DNA from: Dyella kyungheensis
Lineage (GTDB): Bacteria; Pseudomonadota; Gammaproteobacteria; Xanthomonadales; Rhodanobacteraceae
NCBI RefSeq assembly: GCF_016905005.1
Contig: NZ_JADIKC010000004.1
Span: 186,001-250,000 of the forward strand
Reading direction: 5' to 3'
Length of the DNA stretch: 64,000 bases
Part shown: piece by piece, positions 8,941 to 17,536 of the stretch
How the letters are laid out: every line of letters starts with the position of its first letter
Position numbering within the stretch: position 1 is the first letter of the stretch
Translations under genes and position numbers: made by a program
The notes under the pieces: model-generated
What the model saw: the letters and a program-made list of their open reading frames with translations, nothing else
Database searches by the model: none
What the model was told of the DNA's origin: nothing

Positions 8941-9882
8941 TTAGAGCGCTTGTTCCAACTCCGGAATGATCTTGAACAGATCCCCCACCAGGCCGATATC
9001 GGCAATCTCAAAGATCGGCGCCTCGCCGTCCTTGTTGATGGCGACGATGGTGCCGGCGTCCTTGATGCCGGTGAGATGCTGGATGGCGCCGGAGATGCCG
9101 ATGGCCATGTATAGCTCCGGCGCGATGATCTTGCCGGTCTGGCCGACCTGCAGGTCGCTGGGCACGTAGCCGGCGTCGACGGCGGCACGCGAGGCACCCA
9201 CGCCGGCGCCGATCTTGTCGGCGAACTTGTAGATGATGTCGAAGTTTTCCTTCGAGCCCACACCGCGGCCGCCGGAGACCACCTTGCTGGCGCTCTGCAG
9301 GTCCGGGCGGTCGCTCTTGCCCGATTGCAGTTCGACGAAGCGGGTATGCGAGGGCAGGGCGGCATCGACGCTCAGGGCCTCGACCGGTGCGCTGTTCGTG
9401 CCGCTCGCTGCGGCGGACCACGAGGCTGTGCGGATGGTGGCGACCACCGTGCTTCCGGCATCAGCTTCCACCGTGATGATGGCGTTGCCGGCGTAGATCG
9501 GGCGCTTAAAGGTGTGGCTGCCTTCCACGCTCATCACGTCGCTCACCTGGGCCACGCCCAGCAGGGCGGCTACGCGGGGCAGCACATCCTTGCCGAAGGT
9601 CGTGGAAGGGGCGAATACGTGGCTGTAGCCGGCGGCGGCTTTGGCGATCTGCGGGGCCAGCACGGCGGCGAGCGGGTGGGCGTTCTCGGCGCGGGCGATG
9701 GTCAGCACGCGGCTGACGCCGTCGATCTTGGCGGCTTCGGCGGCGATGGCGTCGGCGTTGTCGGCCAGCACCAGTACGTCGATGGCTTCGGGCTTGACGG
9801 CCGCGGCAGCGCTCACAGCGCGTGCCGTGGAGGAATTCAGCTTGCCGTTCAAATGTTCGGCGATGACGAGGATCTTGGACAT
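8941..9882 (-). CDS. etfA: Electron transfer flavoprotein, alpha subunit
   Basis: 313 residues from the ATG at 9882, which has GGGAGA seven bases upstream; a TTG further upstream is in frame but lacks such a site. The C-terminal FAD-binding domain is diagnostic: [43 protein letters not shown] and [10 protein letters not shown]. With EtfB it forms the soluble FAD/AMP heterodimer that accepts electrons from acyl-CoA and related dehydrogenases and passes them to ETF-ubiquinone oxidoreductase, also encoded here (15772-17376). It follows etfB by 21 bases. In Xanthomonas this gene marks one border of the LPS locus, which fits the genes to its left. Confidence 0.96.
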   Translation of the reverse strand: MSKILVIAEHLNGKLNSSTARAVSAAAAVKPEAIDVLVLADNADAIAAEAAKIDGVSRVLTIARAENAHPLAAVLAPQIAKAAAGYSHVFAPSTTFGKDVLPRVAALLGVAQVSDVMSVEGSHTFKRPIYAGNAIITVEADAGSTVVATIRTASWSAAASGTNSAPVEALSVDAALPSHTRFVELQSGKSDRPDLQSASKVVSGGRGVGSKENFDIIYKFADKIGAGVGASRAAVDAGYVPSDLQVGQTGKIIAPELYMAIGISGAIQHLTGIKDAGTIVAINKDGEAPIFEIADIGLVGDLFKIIPELEQAL

Positions 9883-9903
9883 GTCGTTATCTCCCAAGGC
9901 TGC

Positions 9904-10650
9904 TTAAAGCAGGCCCTTTTGCTTTAGGGCCGCGACCAGTTCGGCCGCATCCTTGACCATCACGCCCTTGCTGCGCTTGGCTGGCGCGGCGTAGTGCGTG
10001 GTCTTCAGGTGATCGTTCGCTTCCACGCCGAGCGAGCCAAACTCGATGGTGTCGATCGGCTTGGACTTGGCCTTCATGATGTCCGGCAGCTTGATGAAGC
10101 GCGGCTCGTTGAGGCGCAGATCGGTGGTGATCACGGCGGGCAGTTCCGCTTCGATCACTTCCAGGCCGGCATCCACTTCGCGGGTCACCGTGACCTTGCC
10201 GTCGGCGATCTCGACCTTGCTGGCAAACGTGGCCTGCGGGCGATCCCACAGCGCCGCGAGCATCTGGCCGGTCTGATTGGCGTCGTCGTCGATGGCCTGC
10301 TTGCCCAGGATCACCAGTCCCGGCTGTTCCTTCTCGATCAGCTTCTGGAAGATGCGGGCGGCAGTGAGCGGCTGCACGGCGTCGGTGGTCACCACATGGA
10401 TGGCGCGGTTGGCGCCCATGGCCAGTCCATTGCGCAGGTGGGCGGTGAGGTCGGCGGGGCCAATGCCCACCACCACGACTTCCTCGGCGACGCCCTTCTC
10501 GCGCAAGCGAAGCGCTTCTTCGAGCGCGATATCGTCGAAGGGGTTGGCGGAGAGCTTCACGCCGTCCGTCACCACACCCGTACCATCGGGTTTCACCTGG
10601 ATGCGGACGTTGTAGTCCACCACGCGCTTGTAGCCGACCAGAATCTTCAT
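9904..10650 (-). CDS. etfB: Electron transfer flavoprotein, beta subunit
   Basis: 248 residues, the usual length. It begins MKILVGYKRVVDYNVRI and carries the AMP-binding-domain features VVVVGIGP, LAMGANRAIHV and the GKQAIDDDANQTGQM stretch typical of EtfB. AAGGAA precedes the ATG at a normal distance. First gene of the etfBA operon. Directly upstream is a palindrome-containing AT-rich stretch (10686-10712), a possible regulator site. FadE and other acyl-CoA enzymes elsewhere in the window are potential electron donors. Confidence 0.96.
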   Translation of the reverse strand: MKILVGYKRVVDYNVRIQVKPDGTGVVTDGVKLSANPFDDIALEEALRLREKGVAEEVVVVGIGPADLTAHLRNGLAMGANRAIHVVTTDAVQPLTAARIFQKLIEKEQPGLVILGKQAIDDDANQTGQMLAALWDRPQATFASKVEIADGKVTVTREVDAGLEVIEAELPAVITTDLRLNEPRFIKLPDIMKAKSKPIDTIEFGSLGVEANDHLKTTHYAAPAKRSKGVMVKDAAELVAALKQKGLL

Positions 10651-10685
10651 GAGCGGTTTCCTTGAGTTGCCGGCGCCCCGAGGCG

Positions 10686-10712
10686 CTTGAACGTTTGTTT
10701 AAACGATCATTC
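10686..10712. promoter_or_regulatory. Candidate operator upstream of etfB
   Basis: An AT-rich island in GC-rich surroundings, 36-62 bases upstream of the etfB start. It contains an imperfect 14-bp palindrome (CGTTTGTTTAAACG, 10692-10705) with a perfect GTTTAAAC core, overlapping a second imperfect dyad (AACGATCATT). TetR-type regulators of acyl-CoA metabolism commonly use such sites; which protein binds is unknown. Confidence 0.35.
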
Positions 10713-10806
10713 TAACCAGATTGGGGCCACCATGCGGGTGCGAATGGTGGCGCGGTTTGGTGGGCAGCGCTATATCGAATCTCGCGCGGGGTGATACCGG
10801 GCGTGA

Positions 10807-13647
10807 TCAGCGCGTGGCGGGCCGTGTCGTGACTTGACCGCGTCCCGTATACCCATCATCGACGGACAACGCTTCGCTCCACGCGCCCAGTTGCCAGCGT
10901 CCGCTGCCGACGCTGCGCAAAGGCTCCTGTACGGCAAGCGAAGATACGTGGATTTCCAAAGCGTGCTCGCCCACCACGTCCAGCAGATCCGCAATGAATT
11001 GTTCGGCACCCGCCTGCACCTTGCCGATGATCGTCCAGCGGTGGCCATGCGCCTCGTCTTCACGATAGCGGGCAACGAGCTCGGCGCCGTCCTGCTCGAA
11101 ATGGGAAAACTGCCCGGACGGCGACGTGAGCATGGACTCCAGTAGCAGATGCTGCTCGAGCACGGGTGATGACTCGACTTGCTCCCGGCCATCATGGAAT
11201 CGCGCAGCGGCCCACTGATTGCCGGCGAGTACTTCGCCGATTTCGCGAGTCACCGCAAAGTAGGCGCCGCCCAGGGCTTCACCGGTGACTCGTGCCAATT
11301 GCGCCTGGATGCTGCCCACGTAGCCGACGTCGGCGAGGATGGGACGGTCTCCCTCGCGGACGTGGGTCTTCCAATAGGCCAGATACGCGCTGCGCTCGCG
11401 CTCGGCAATGTTTTCCAGCATCGATGCGGCCGGCCGCAGGCGATCGATCAGCGCCTCAGCCATTTCCGGCAGATACACCTCGCTGTCGAGCGCGGCCTTG
11501 CCCAGCGTTTCCCGTGCGGCCACGGCGACGTCGCGGCCGAGTCGCGAATCCAGCAGGCCGAACAGCGTGCCCGTATATGGCTTGCGGAAGACGGGCGCCA
11601 GGTCGGCCAGCGACCGCACGGCTGGCGTATTGACGCCGCGGCGCGATACCAGCAGATAACGTCCGTCGACATCGGCGAGCGCGGGCACGTGCTCCTGCAG
11701 GCGCTGATAAAGGCGATGCAGCAGATAACCCTCACGACTCAGAAACAGTATTTTCTTCGTGCCGTGTTGCAGGGCTGTTCGGGCCAACCACAGGAGATAG
11801 TCCGCGAGCAGCGGCCCGAGCACGGTGTAACCGAAGGTGTCCGGATGCTCGATCTGAACCGCCTGTGCGAACGCCAGCGGTTGCTGATCGCCCACTTGCG
11901 CCAGGCGATTGGCAACCAATCCGAGCCAGAGTTCGTGCGACCAGTGGCCACGCTGTTCGGGCGACGGGCGCAGGCTGCGCAAGCCGGGCACCACATCGAG
12001 ATACGCCGCAGGGCGCAGCACGTGCACCGGGAACAGCAAGCCCGCATGCAGCGGCCGCATGACGTCGGCTTGCTCGTTGTCACCGATATGCAGCCAGCGC
12101 CTGGCCTCGGCGTGCTCGGCGTCCAGCAGCGCACGCCATCCGGCATCGCTGTCCTTGCGCCAGCCGGTGTCGCACGACACATACAGCCGGCTCAACGAGC
12201 GATCGACCTCCGCGGGAAGTACGCTGCGCAGCTCCGCCTCGGTGATGTACATGTCCGATACGCCCAGCAGCTTGCGTTGCGGCTCGGCAGCGAAGGATTC
12301 AAGCGCGGCCACCAAGGCATGGCGGGGCTTGAGCAGGCGTCGTTCGGTGGCGAGTTCCAGTGACTTGACCGCGGCGAGCGTGTCGGCGGGCAGTGCCGCA
12401 TCTTCGTGCAGCGTGGCGTAGATGCGGTCGAGGTCTACATCCTTGCCGGCGCGCGCGCGCGCTTTTGCTTCGGCTTGCGTGCGCAGTGCGCCAAAGTTCT
12501 CGATGCCATGCTGCTTGTGCACGAGCATGGCGAGAAAGTCGCGTGCGCCTTGCGCCGTGAGGAAAGGCCGGAGCACCAGCGTGTCGAAGATGTCGAACGA
12601 CAGCCAGGTGGCATCGGTCGCAAAGTAATCGATCTTCTGCCGCAGCGGCGCGTCGAAATAGAGTCGGCGATTGCGCTCGCCTTCCTGCGCCAATGCCAGT
12701 CGCCCATCGGTGGGAAGGATGCCGACGAACATGCCTTGATGCCGGGTGACCAGGGACAGCATGCGCTCGATGGCGTGCTGCAAGGTACCGTCGATCTGGC
12801 CCTTCTCGGGAGGAAACGAATCGGTGCGCAGGCCAAGTTCGAACAGGGGGCGAAGGGCTTGGGTGCGCGCCCAGAACATGGAGCCTGCGGGAAAATCGAG
12901 ATAGCCCGCCGCGTCGATCTCGAAACCGAGCTGCTCGGCCAGTTGACGGCCCCACTCGGCATTGCTGAGCCAGGTGTGTCCCCACAGGGGCACGTTGGCG
13001 TAGCTTTCCGGGTAGACGATACCTAGCTCCGGGTTGGCCTGGAACATGCCAAAAATCCACGACTGTCGTTCCGACGATCCCAGCAGCGAGTCGAACAAAT
13101 GGCCGCGCCAACCGACCTGATCCTGTCCGCCGTAGAGCGACTTCTTGGTATGCACGTGGCAGATCAGGTCCAGCGCAAGAATCTCCTCGCGGAACGTGAC
13201 CAGCAAGGGGGCAATGTCGCGTCCGCGGTTTGGCACGATGCGTACATGCAGCGCGCTCAATCGCGGCAGCGCTGAAAGGCGTGCCTCCGCCTGCGCGCGA
13301 GCGGACTCGTCCACCACCGATACCATCAGCGTGTAGGGCAGCGGAATACGGGCGAGGCAACCCGCCAGCTCTTCAAGCAGATCGGGGTAGAACACGTGCG
13401 CCATCACGCCGATGCTCATGTTCACGCTGGCCAGCGGTGCGGCCGCGTTTAGCGTCATGGCCTCCGGCGGAGGAAGCGCGCTGTTGCGTTGTTGCGCCGC
13501 GCGAAGGCGCCAGAGCAGGCCACGTATCCCGAGTGCCCTGACCACTTTCACGCTTCGGGTGGCGAGCGAGCGGATGCCGGTCATGCCACCGCCATGACGC
13601 TGGATGGCATCACGCAGGAAGGAAGAAAGCTGGGCGAGTGACGGCAT
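10807..13647 (-). CDS. RgpF-like polysaccharide protein fused to a HAD-superfamily domain
   Basis: 946 residues. The N-terminal third (about 75-340) resembles the rhamnan synthesis F family: VMAHVFYPDLLEEL, VPNRGRDIAPLL, CHVHTKKS, and DFPAGSMFWAR. At about 348 a HAD-like domain starts with the DxD motif FDIFDTLVLRP (Asp about 351 and 354) and continues to about 540 with KLLGVSDMYIT and WLHIGDNEQADV. The remaining 400 residues have LSREGYLLHRLY and DVGYVGSIQAQL, as in other large HAD proteins of polysaccharide loci. Probably builds or modifies a rhamnose-containing surface glycan. Starts 12 bases after the upstream glycosyltransferase stop, so the two are one unit. Confidence 0.8.
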   Translation of the reverse strand: MPSLAQLSSFLRDAIQRHGGGMTGIRSLATRSVKVVRALGIRGLLWRLRAAQQRNSALPPPEAMTLNAAAPLASVNMSIGVMAHVFYPDLLEELAGCLARIPLPYTLMVSVVDESARAQAEARLSALPRLSALHVRIVPNRGRDIAPLLVTFREEILALDLICHVHTKKSLYGGQDQVGWRGHLFDSLLGSSERQSWIFGMFQANPELGIVYPESYANVPLWGHTWLSNAEWGRQLAEQLGFEIDAAGYLDFPAGSMFWARTQALRPLFELGLRTDSFPPEKGQIDGTLQHAIERMLSLVTRHQGMFVGILPTDGRLALAQEGERNRRLYFDAPLRQKIDYFATDATWLSFDIFDTLVLRPFLTAQGARDFLAMLVHKQHGIENFGALRTQAEAKARARAGKDVDLDRIYATLHEDAALPADTLAAVKSLELATERRLLKPRHALVAALESFAAEPQRKLLGVSDMYITEAELRSVLPAEVDRSLSRLYVSCDTGWRKDSDAGWRALLDAEHAEARRWLHIGDNEQADVMRPLHAGLLFPVHVLRPAAYLDVVPGLRSLRPSPEQRGHWSHELWLGLVANRLAQVGDQQPLAFAQAVQIEHPDTFGYTVLGPLLADYLLWLARTALQHGTKKILFLSREGYLLHRLYQRLQEHVPALADVDGRYLLVSRRGVNTPAVRSLADLAPVFRKPYTGTLFGLLDSRLGRDVAVAARETLGKAALDSEVYLPEMAEALIDRLRPAASMLENIAERERSAYLAYWKTHVREGDRPILADVGYVGSIQAQLARVTGEALGGAYFAVTREIGEVLAGNQWAAARFHDGREQVESSPVLEQHLLLESMLTSPSGQFSHFEQDGAELVARYREDEAHGHRWTIIGKVQAGAEQFIADLLDVVGEHALEIHVSSLAVQEPLRSVGSGRWQLGAWSEALSVDDGYTGRGQVTTRPATR

Positions 13648-13659
13648 GGATGACCCGCT

Positions 13660-15690
13660 TCAGCCGCGCGCCGGCGCGAGTGCGCGCTCCAGCGCCTCGT
13701 AGGCGAGGCGCGAGGAGAAATGGCGCTTCACATTGTCGATGGATGCGAGCGAAAGGCGCTGCCACAGGTCGCCATCTTGCTGGAGCTGTCCGGCGGCGCG
13801 AGCGAACGCATCTGCCGTGTCGGCCAGCAGTACGTCCTGGCCCTGTTTCAGATGCATGCCTTCAACGGCGACGGCAGTGGCAATCACCGGCACGCCGTAG
13901 CTCATCGCCATGTTGATCTTGCCTTTCACGCCGGCACCAAAACGCAGCGGCGCGAGCGATGCCAATGCGCCGTCCAGCCACGGAGCCAGATCGGGCACGC
14001 GGCCATGCAGCTCCAGTCCCGGCACGCCGCCCCACTCTTCGCGGGCCGTGTCGGGCACGTCGCCGAGTACGTGCACGCGCGCGTCCGGCAGTTGCAGGCG
14101 CAGGGCGGGAAGAATCTCCGACGCGATCCAGCGTACCGCATCGACGTTGGGCGGGTGGCCAAACCCGCCGATGAAAACAAAGTCGCGCCGCGCTGGATGG
14201 GGCTGCCGGCAACCATGCACCTCGTGGATGTTGGACAGCAGCTCCACCTTCGCCAGCGGCAGTTCGGCAGCAAGCAGGGTTTGTTCGTGCGGGCTCACCA
14301 CGAAGGTCACATCGCTTGCCTCGATCAGCGCCAGCTCGCTCTTGCGCGACGTCTGGGCCTGGCGGGCCATCGACGAGCTGCCGCTCAATTCGGCGGCACG
14401 GCGTTCGCGCAGGAAGTGCAGGTCCACGGTGTCGAACAACAGGCGGGCCTTGGGCGCCAGCTTGCGCGCCAGCGATGCGTACTGGCCGGCCACGGTGTGG
14501 CGGCAAAGCATTACGGCGCGAAGTTCGTGCCCATGGGCTCGCAGCCAGTGCGGCAGGTCGGAAACCCAGGGGCGGCACAGCACTTCGGTGCCAAGCGCGC
14601 CGAGTGCGCGGATTTCCTCGTCGCTGGCGCGCCCGTCGTCGGGAAGAAACGAGACGGCCCAGCCCTGTTCGTCGAGCAGCCGGAGGATCGCGCTCAAACG
14701 CAGGGAGCCCGAATCGCGCGTCGGTTCGGGCGTCATGCTGTCGACCACGAGGATGCGGCCGCGGCGGCGCCAGCGCAGCGCATGCATCAGCGATGTGCCG
14801 ACGGGTGGTTGCGCGGCCAGTGCCGTTTCCCACTTGGCCACGAAGGCCTTCTGGTTGGTCAGCTGGTGTCGTTTCATGCCGGCATGCAGGTCGGTGCCGG
14901 CACTGATGCCTTCGCAATGGATCACGGTGCTCGAAGGCTCGTAGTACGCCTTCAGCCCCTGCTGGCGGACGGCGAAGGCGAGGTCGGTGTCCTCGTAGTA
15001 GGCCGGTGCATAGCGTGCATCGAAGCCGCCGATGTGTTCGAACACCTCGCGGCGGATCATCAGGGATGCGCCGCTGACGTAATCCACTTCGCGACGGCGA
15101 CGCCAGGGCGGCGCGTCACGCTGCTCGAACTTGCCGACGTTCCAGCAGCTGCCGTCGGCGAACACCAGGCCGCCGGCTTCCTGCAGTCGACCGTCGGGAT
15201 ATACGAGGCGGCTGCCCGCGATGCCGCAGTCCTCACGATCGCTGAAGCAGCAGAGCAGGCCGTCCAGCCAGTTCGGCATCACTTGCGTGTCGTTGTTGAG
15301 GAACAACAGGAATTGGCCGCGTGCCTTCGCCGCACCGGCATTGCAGCTGCCCACGAAACCGACATTGCGCTCGTTGCGCAGGAGACGCAGGCCGCCAACC
15401 TGTTCGAGCCGTGCGGCGGAATCGTCGGGTGACCTGTCGTCCACCACGATGACTTCGCAGGGCGCGTTGGGCGCATGCCTGGCGATCGAGCGCAGGCAAG
15501 CCAGCGTGTACTCCAGCTTGCCATAGACCGGGATGATCACCGAGACCAGCGGTTGCTCCGAGACGGGCAGCGCAAAAGCTTCGAAGGGAACATCGAGCGG
15601 TTCGACCTGCAGCGAGTCGTCGAAGCTTGGGCGACGTTGGAACTCCTGCTGCACGCGGGCCAGCGTGCCGCGCCAGCCGCGCAGCGCCAC
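13660..15690 (-). CDS. Two-domain glycosyltransferase (GT2 + GT4)
   Basis: At least 676 residues. A GT2 domain (about 45-280) has VSVIIPVYGK, VVDDRSPDDS, and FLNNDTQVMP; a GT4-like domain (about 310-660) has FIGGFGHPPNVDAV, VHVLGDVP, and FGAGVKGKINMAMSYGVPVIAT, the last being the usual donor-binding region. The annotated GTG at 15690 lacks a ribosome-binding site. The frame stays open upstream to the stop of the ETF-QO gene, and the extra 20-25 residues look like a normal basic amphipathic N-terminus, so the true start may be a rare codon (CTG or ATT) near 15748. Likely a surface polysaccharide enzyme; it lies between ETF-QO and etfBA, which is unexpected. Confidence 0.82.
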   Translation of the reverse strand: MALRGWRGTLARVQQEFQRRPSFDDSLQVEPLDVPFEAFALPVSEQPLVSVIIPVYGKLEYTLACLRSIARHAPNAPCEVIVVDDRSPDDSAARLEQVGGLRLLRNERNVGFVGSCNAGAAKARGQFLLFLNNDTQVMPNWLDGLLCCFSDREDCGIAGSRLVYPDGRLQEAGGLVFADGSCWNVGKFEQRDAPPWRRRREVDYVSGASLMIRREVFEHIGGFDARYAPAYYEDTDLAFAVRQQGLKAYYEPSSTVIHCEGISAGTDLHAGMKRHQLTNQKAFVAKWETALAAQPPVGTSLMHALRWRRRGRILVVDSMTPEPTRDSGSLRLSAILRLLDEQGWAVSFLPDDGRASDEEIRALGALGTEVLCRPWVSDLPHWLRAHGHELRAVMLCRHTVAGQYASLARKLAPKARLLFDTVDLHFLRERRAAELSGSSSMARQAQTSRKSELALIEASDVTFVVSPHEQTLLAAELPLAKVELLSNIHEVHGCRQPHPARRDFVFIGGFGHPPNVDAVRWIASEILPALRLQLPDARVHVLGDVPDTAREEWGGVPGLELHGRVPDLAPWLDGALASLAPLRFGAGVKGKINMAMSYGVPVIATAVAVEGMHLKQGQDVLLADTADAFARAAGQLQQDGDLWQRLSLASIDNVKRHFSSRLAYEALERALAPARG

Positions 15691-15771
15691 GCTACCGCGG
15701 AAGCGCTGCAGCGCGTAGTTCAGGCGTTTGAAGCGCCAGGTGAGTCGGGCGGACAGCGCAATGCCCTCGCG

Positions 15772-17376
15772 TCAGAGATTCTGGTAATTCGGACCCGAAC
15801 CACCTTCCGGTGTGACCCAGTTGATGATCTGGTAGGGGTCCTTGATGTCGCAGGTCTTGCAATGCACGCAGTTGGCGGCGTTGATCTGCAGGCGCTTGCC
15901 CGCGCCGTCGTCGACGATCTCGTAGACGCCGGCGGGACAGAAACGCGTACACGGGTTGCCGTATTCCACCGCGCACTGGGTCACGCATACGTTGGTGTCG
16001 GCCACGTGCAGGTGAATCGGCTGGTCTTCGTCATGCTCGGTGGCGGCGAAGTAGACGCCGGCGAGGCGATCGCGCGGCGGCAGTTCGCGCGGCTGCACAT
16101 AGTCGCGCTTGGGTTCTTCCTGCGCGCCGAGTTTGTGCAGCGACGACCAGTCGGCCTTGTTCTTCAATGTCCATGGCGAAGCGCCGCGCAGCACGGTTTC
16201 CCATGCCGCGTTCAACATGCCGAACCACAGGCCCTTCTTGAACGCGGGCTTGATGTTGCGGACGCTCTTCAGCTCCGCCATCACGTCCGAACCGCGCAGT
16301 TTGGCGTCGAAGCCGGCCGGGTTCAGTTCGTTCGCCACGAGATGCTCGGCAGCGAGCACGCCGCTCTTGATCGCCTGGTGCGTGCCCTTGATCTTGGGCA
16401 CGTTGAGCAGGCCGGCGGTATCGCCGATCAGCAGCGCGCCCGGCATCTCGACCTTCGGCAGCGACTGGTAGCCGCCGGTGACGATGGCGCGCGCGCCGGC
16501 GGAAAGAATGCTGCCGCCTTCGAGCAGCGACTTCACCGACGGGTGATTCTTCCACTGCTGGAACGCTTCCCACGGCTGGTAGTTGGGGTCGCTGTAGTCG
16601 AGGCCGCTGACGTAGCCGAGCGCGATGCGGTCCTTGTCCAGGTGATAGAGGAAGCTGCCGCCGTAGGTGTGGTTGTCGGCCGGCCAGCCGAAGCTGTGCA
16701 CGATCTTGCCCGGCTGCACGCGGCCAGCGGGCACCTGCCACAGTTCCTTGATGCCGATGGAATAGCCCTGCGGATCGCTGTCCTTGTCCAGCGCAAAGCG
16801 TTTGATCAGCTGCTTGGTGAGGCTGCCACGCGCGCCCTCGGCCAGCACGGTGACCTTGGCCTTGATGTCGATGCCCTGGGTGTAGCCGGCCTTGTGCGAG
16901 CCATCCTTCGCCACGCCCATGTCGCCGATGCGCACGCCGGCAACGGAGCCGTCGTCGTTGTGAACGGTGTCGGCCGCGGCAAAGCCGGGGAAGACATCCA
17001 CGCCCAGCGCTTCGGCCTGCGGCGCCAGCCAGGCGCACAGGGCGCCCAGCGAGACGATGAAGTTGCCATGGTTGTTCATGCCCGGCGGTACCGGCAGCTT
17101 GCGGCCACCCTCTTTGCTGAGCAGCCAGAATTCGTCGTCGGTGGCCGGCACGCAGATGGGCGGCGGATTGTCGCGCCAACCCGGCAGCAGCGCATCCAGC
17201 GGTTGCGGTTCGATCACGGCACCCGAGAGGATTTGCGCACCGATGGTGGACGCCTTCTCGATCACGCAAACGCTCGTTTCCGGCTTCAATTGCTTGAGGC
17301 GGATGGCGAACGCAAGCCCGGCGGGGCCTGCGCCAACGACGACGACGTCGTATTCCATGATTTCGCGGTCGCTCAC
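15772..17376 (-). CDS. Electron transfer flavoprotein-ubiquinone oxidoreductase
   Basis: 534 residues, close to the family norm of about 550. An N-terminal FAD-binding GAGPAGLAFAIRLKQL follows the GTG start, which has GGAG six bases upstream. The body contains ILSGAVIEPQ and the ubiquinone-region features of ETF-QO. The C-terminus holds the [4Fe-4S] ligands: NPCTRFCPAGVYE and NCVHCKTCDIKDP. It takes electrons from ETF and reduces ubiquinone at the inner membrane, completing the pathway of EtfA/EtfB encoded 5 kb downstream on the same strand. Head of a minus-strand run; the amidase gene diverges from it. Confidence 0.95.
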   Translation of the reverse strand: MSDREIMEYDVVVVGAGPAGLAFAIRLKQLKPETSVCVIEKASTIGAQILSGAVIEPQPLDALLPGWRDNPPPICVPATDDEFWLLSKEGGRKLPVPPGMNNHGNFIVSLGALCAWLAPQAEALGVDVFPGFAAADTVHNDDGSVAGVRIGDMGVAKDGSHKAGYTQGIDIKAKVTVLAEGARGSLTKQLIKRFALDKDSDPQGYSIGIKELWQVPAGRVQPGKIVHSFGWPADNHTYGGSFLYHLDKDRIALGYVSGLDYSDPNYQPWEAFQQWKNHPSVKSLLEGGSILSAGARAIVTGGYQSLPKVEMPGALLIGDTAGLLNVPKIKGTHQAIKSGVLAAEHLVANELNPAGFDAKLRGSDVMAELKSVRNIKPAFKKGLWFGMLNAAWETVLRGASPWTLKNKADWSSLHKLGAQEEPKRDYVQPRELPPRDRLAGVYFAATEHDEDQPIHLHVADTNVCVTQCAVEYGNPCTRFCPAGVYEIVDDGAGKRLQINAANCVHCKTCDIKDPYQIINWVTPEGGSGPNYQNL

Positions 17377-17536
17377 GGCGGACTCCAGCTGATCTTGTGC
17401 GGCACGTTAACCGTTTCCTGACGTATGGAACGGCCAAACTGGCATTGTCCGGGTTCGGGCCACCGGGGGCAAATCCTTGCAAACCCTTCATCCGCGGTAG
17501 CGATAATCCCCCCAAAAGCGACACAGGGAAGAGAGC

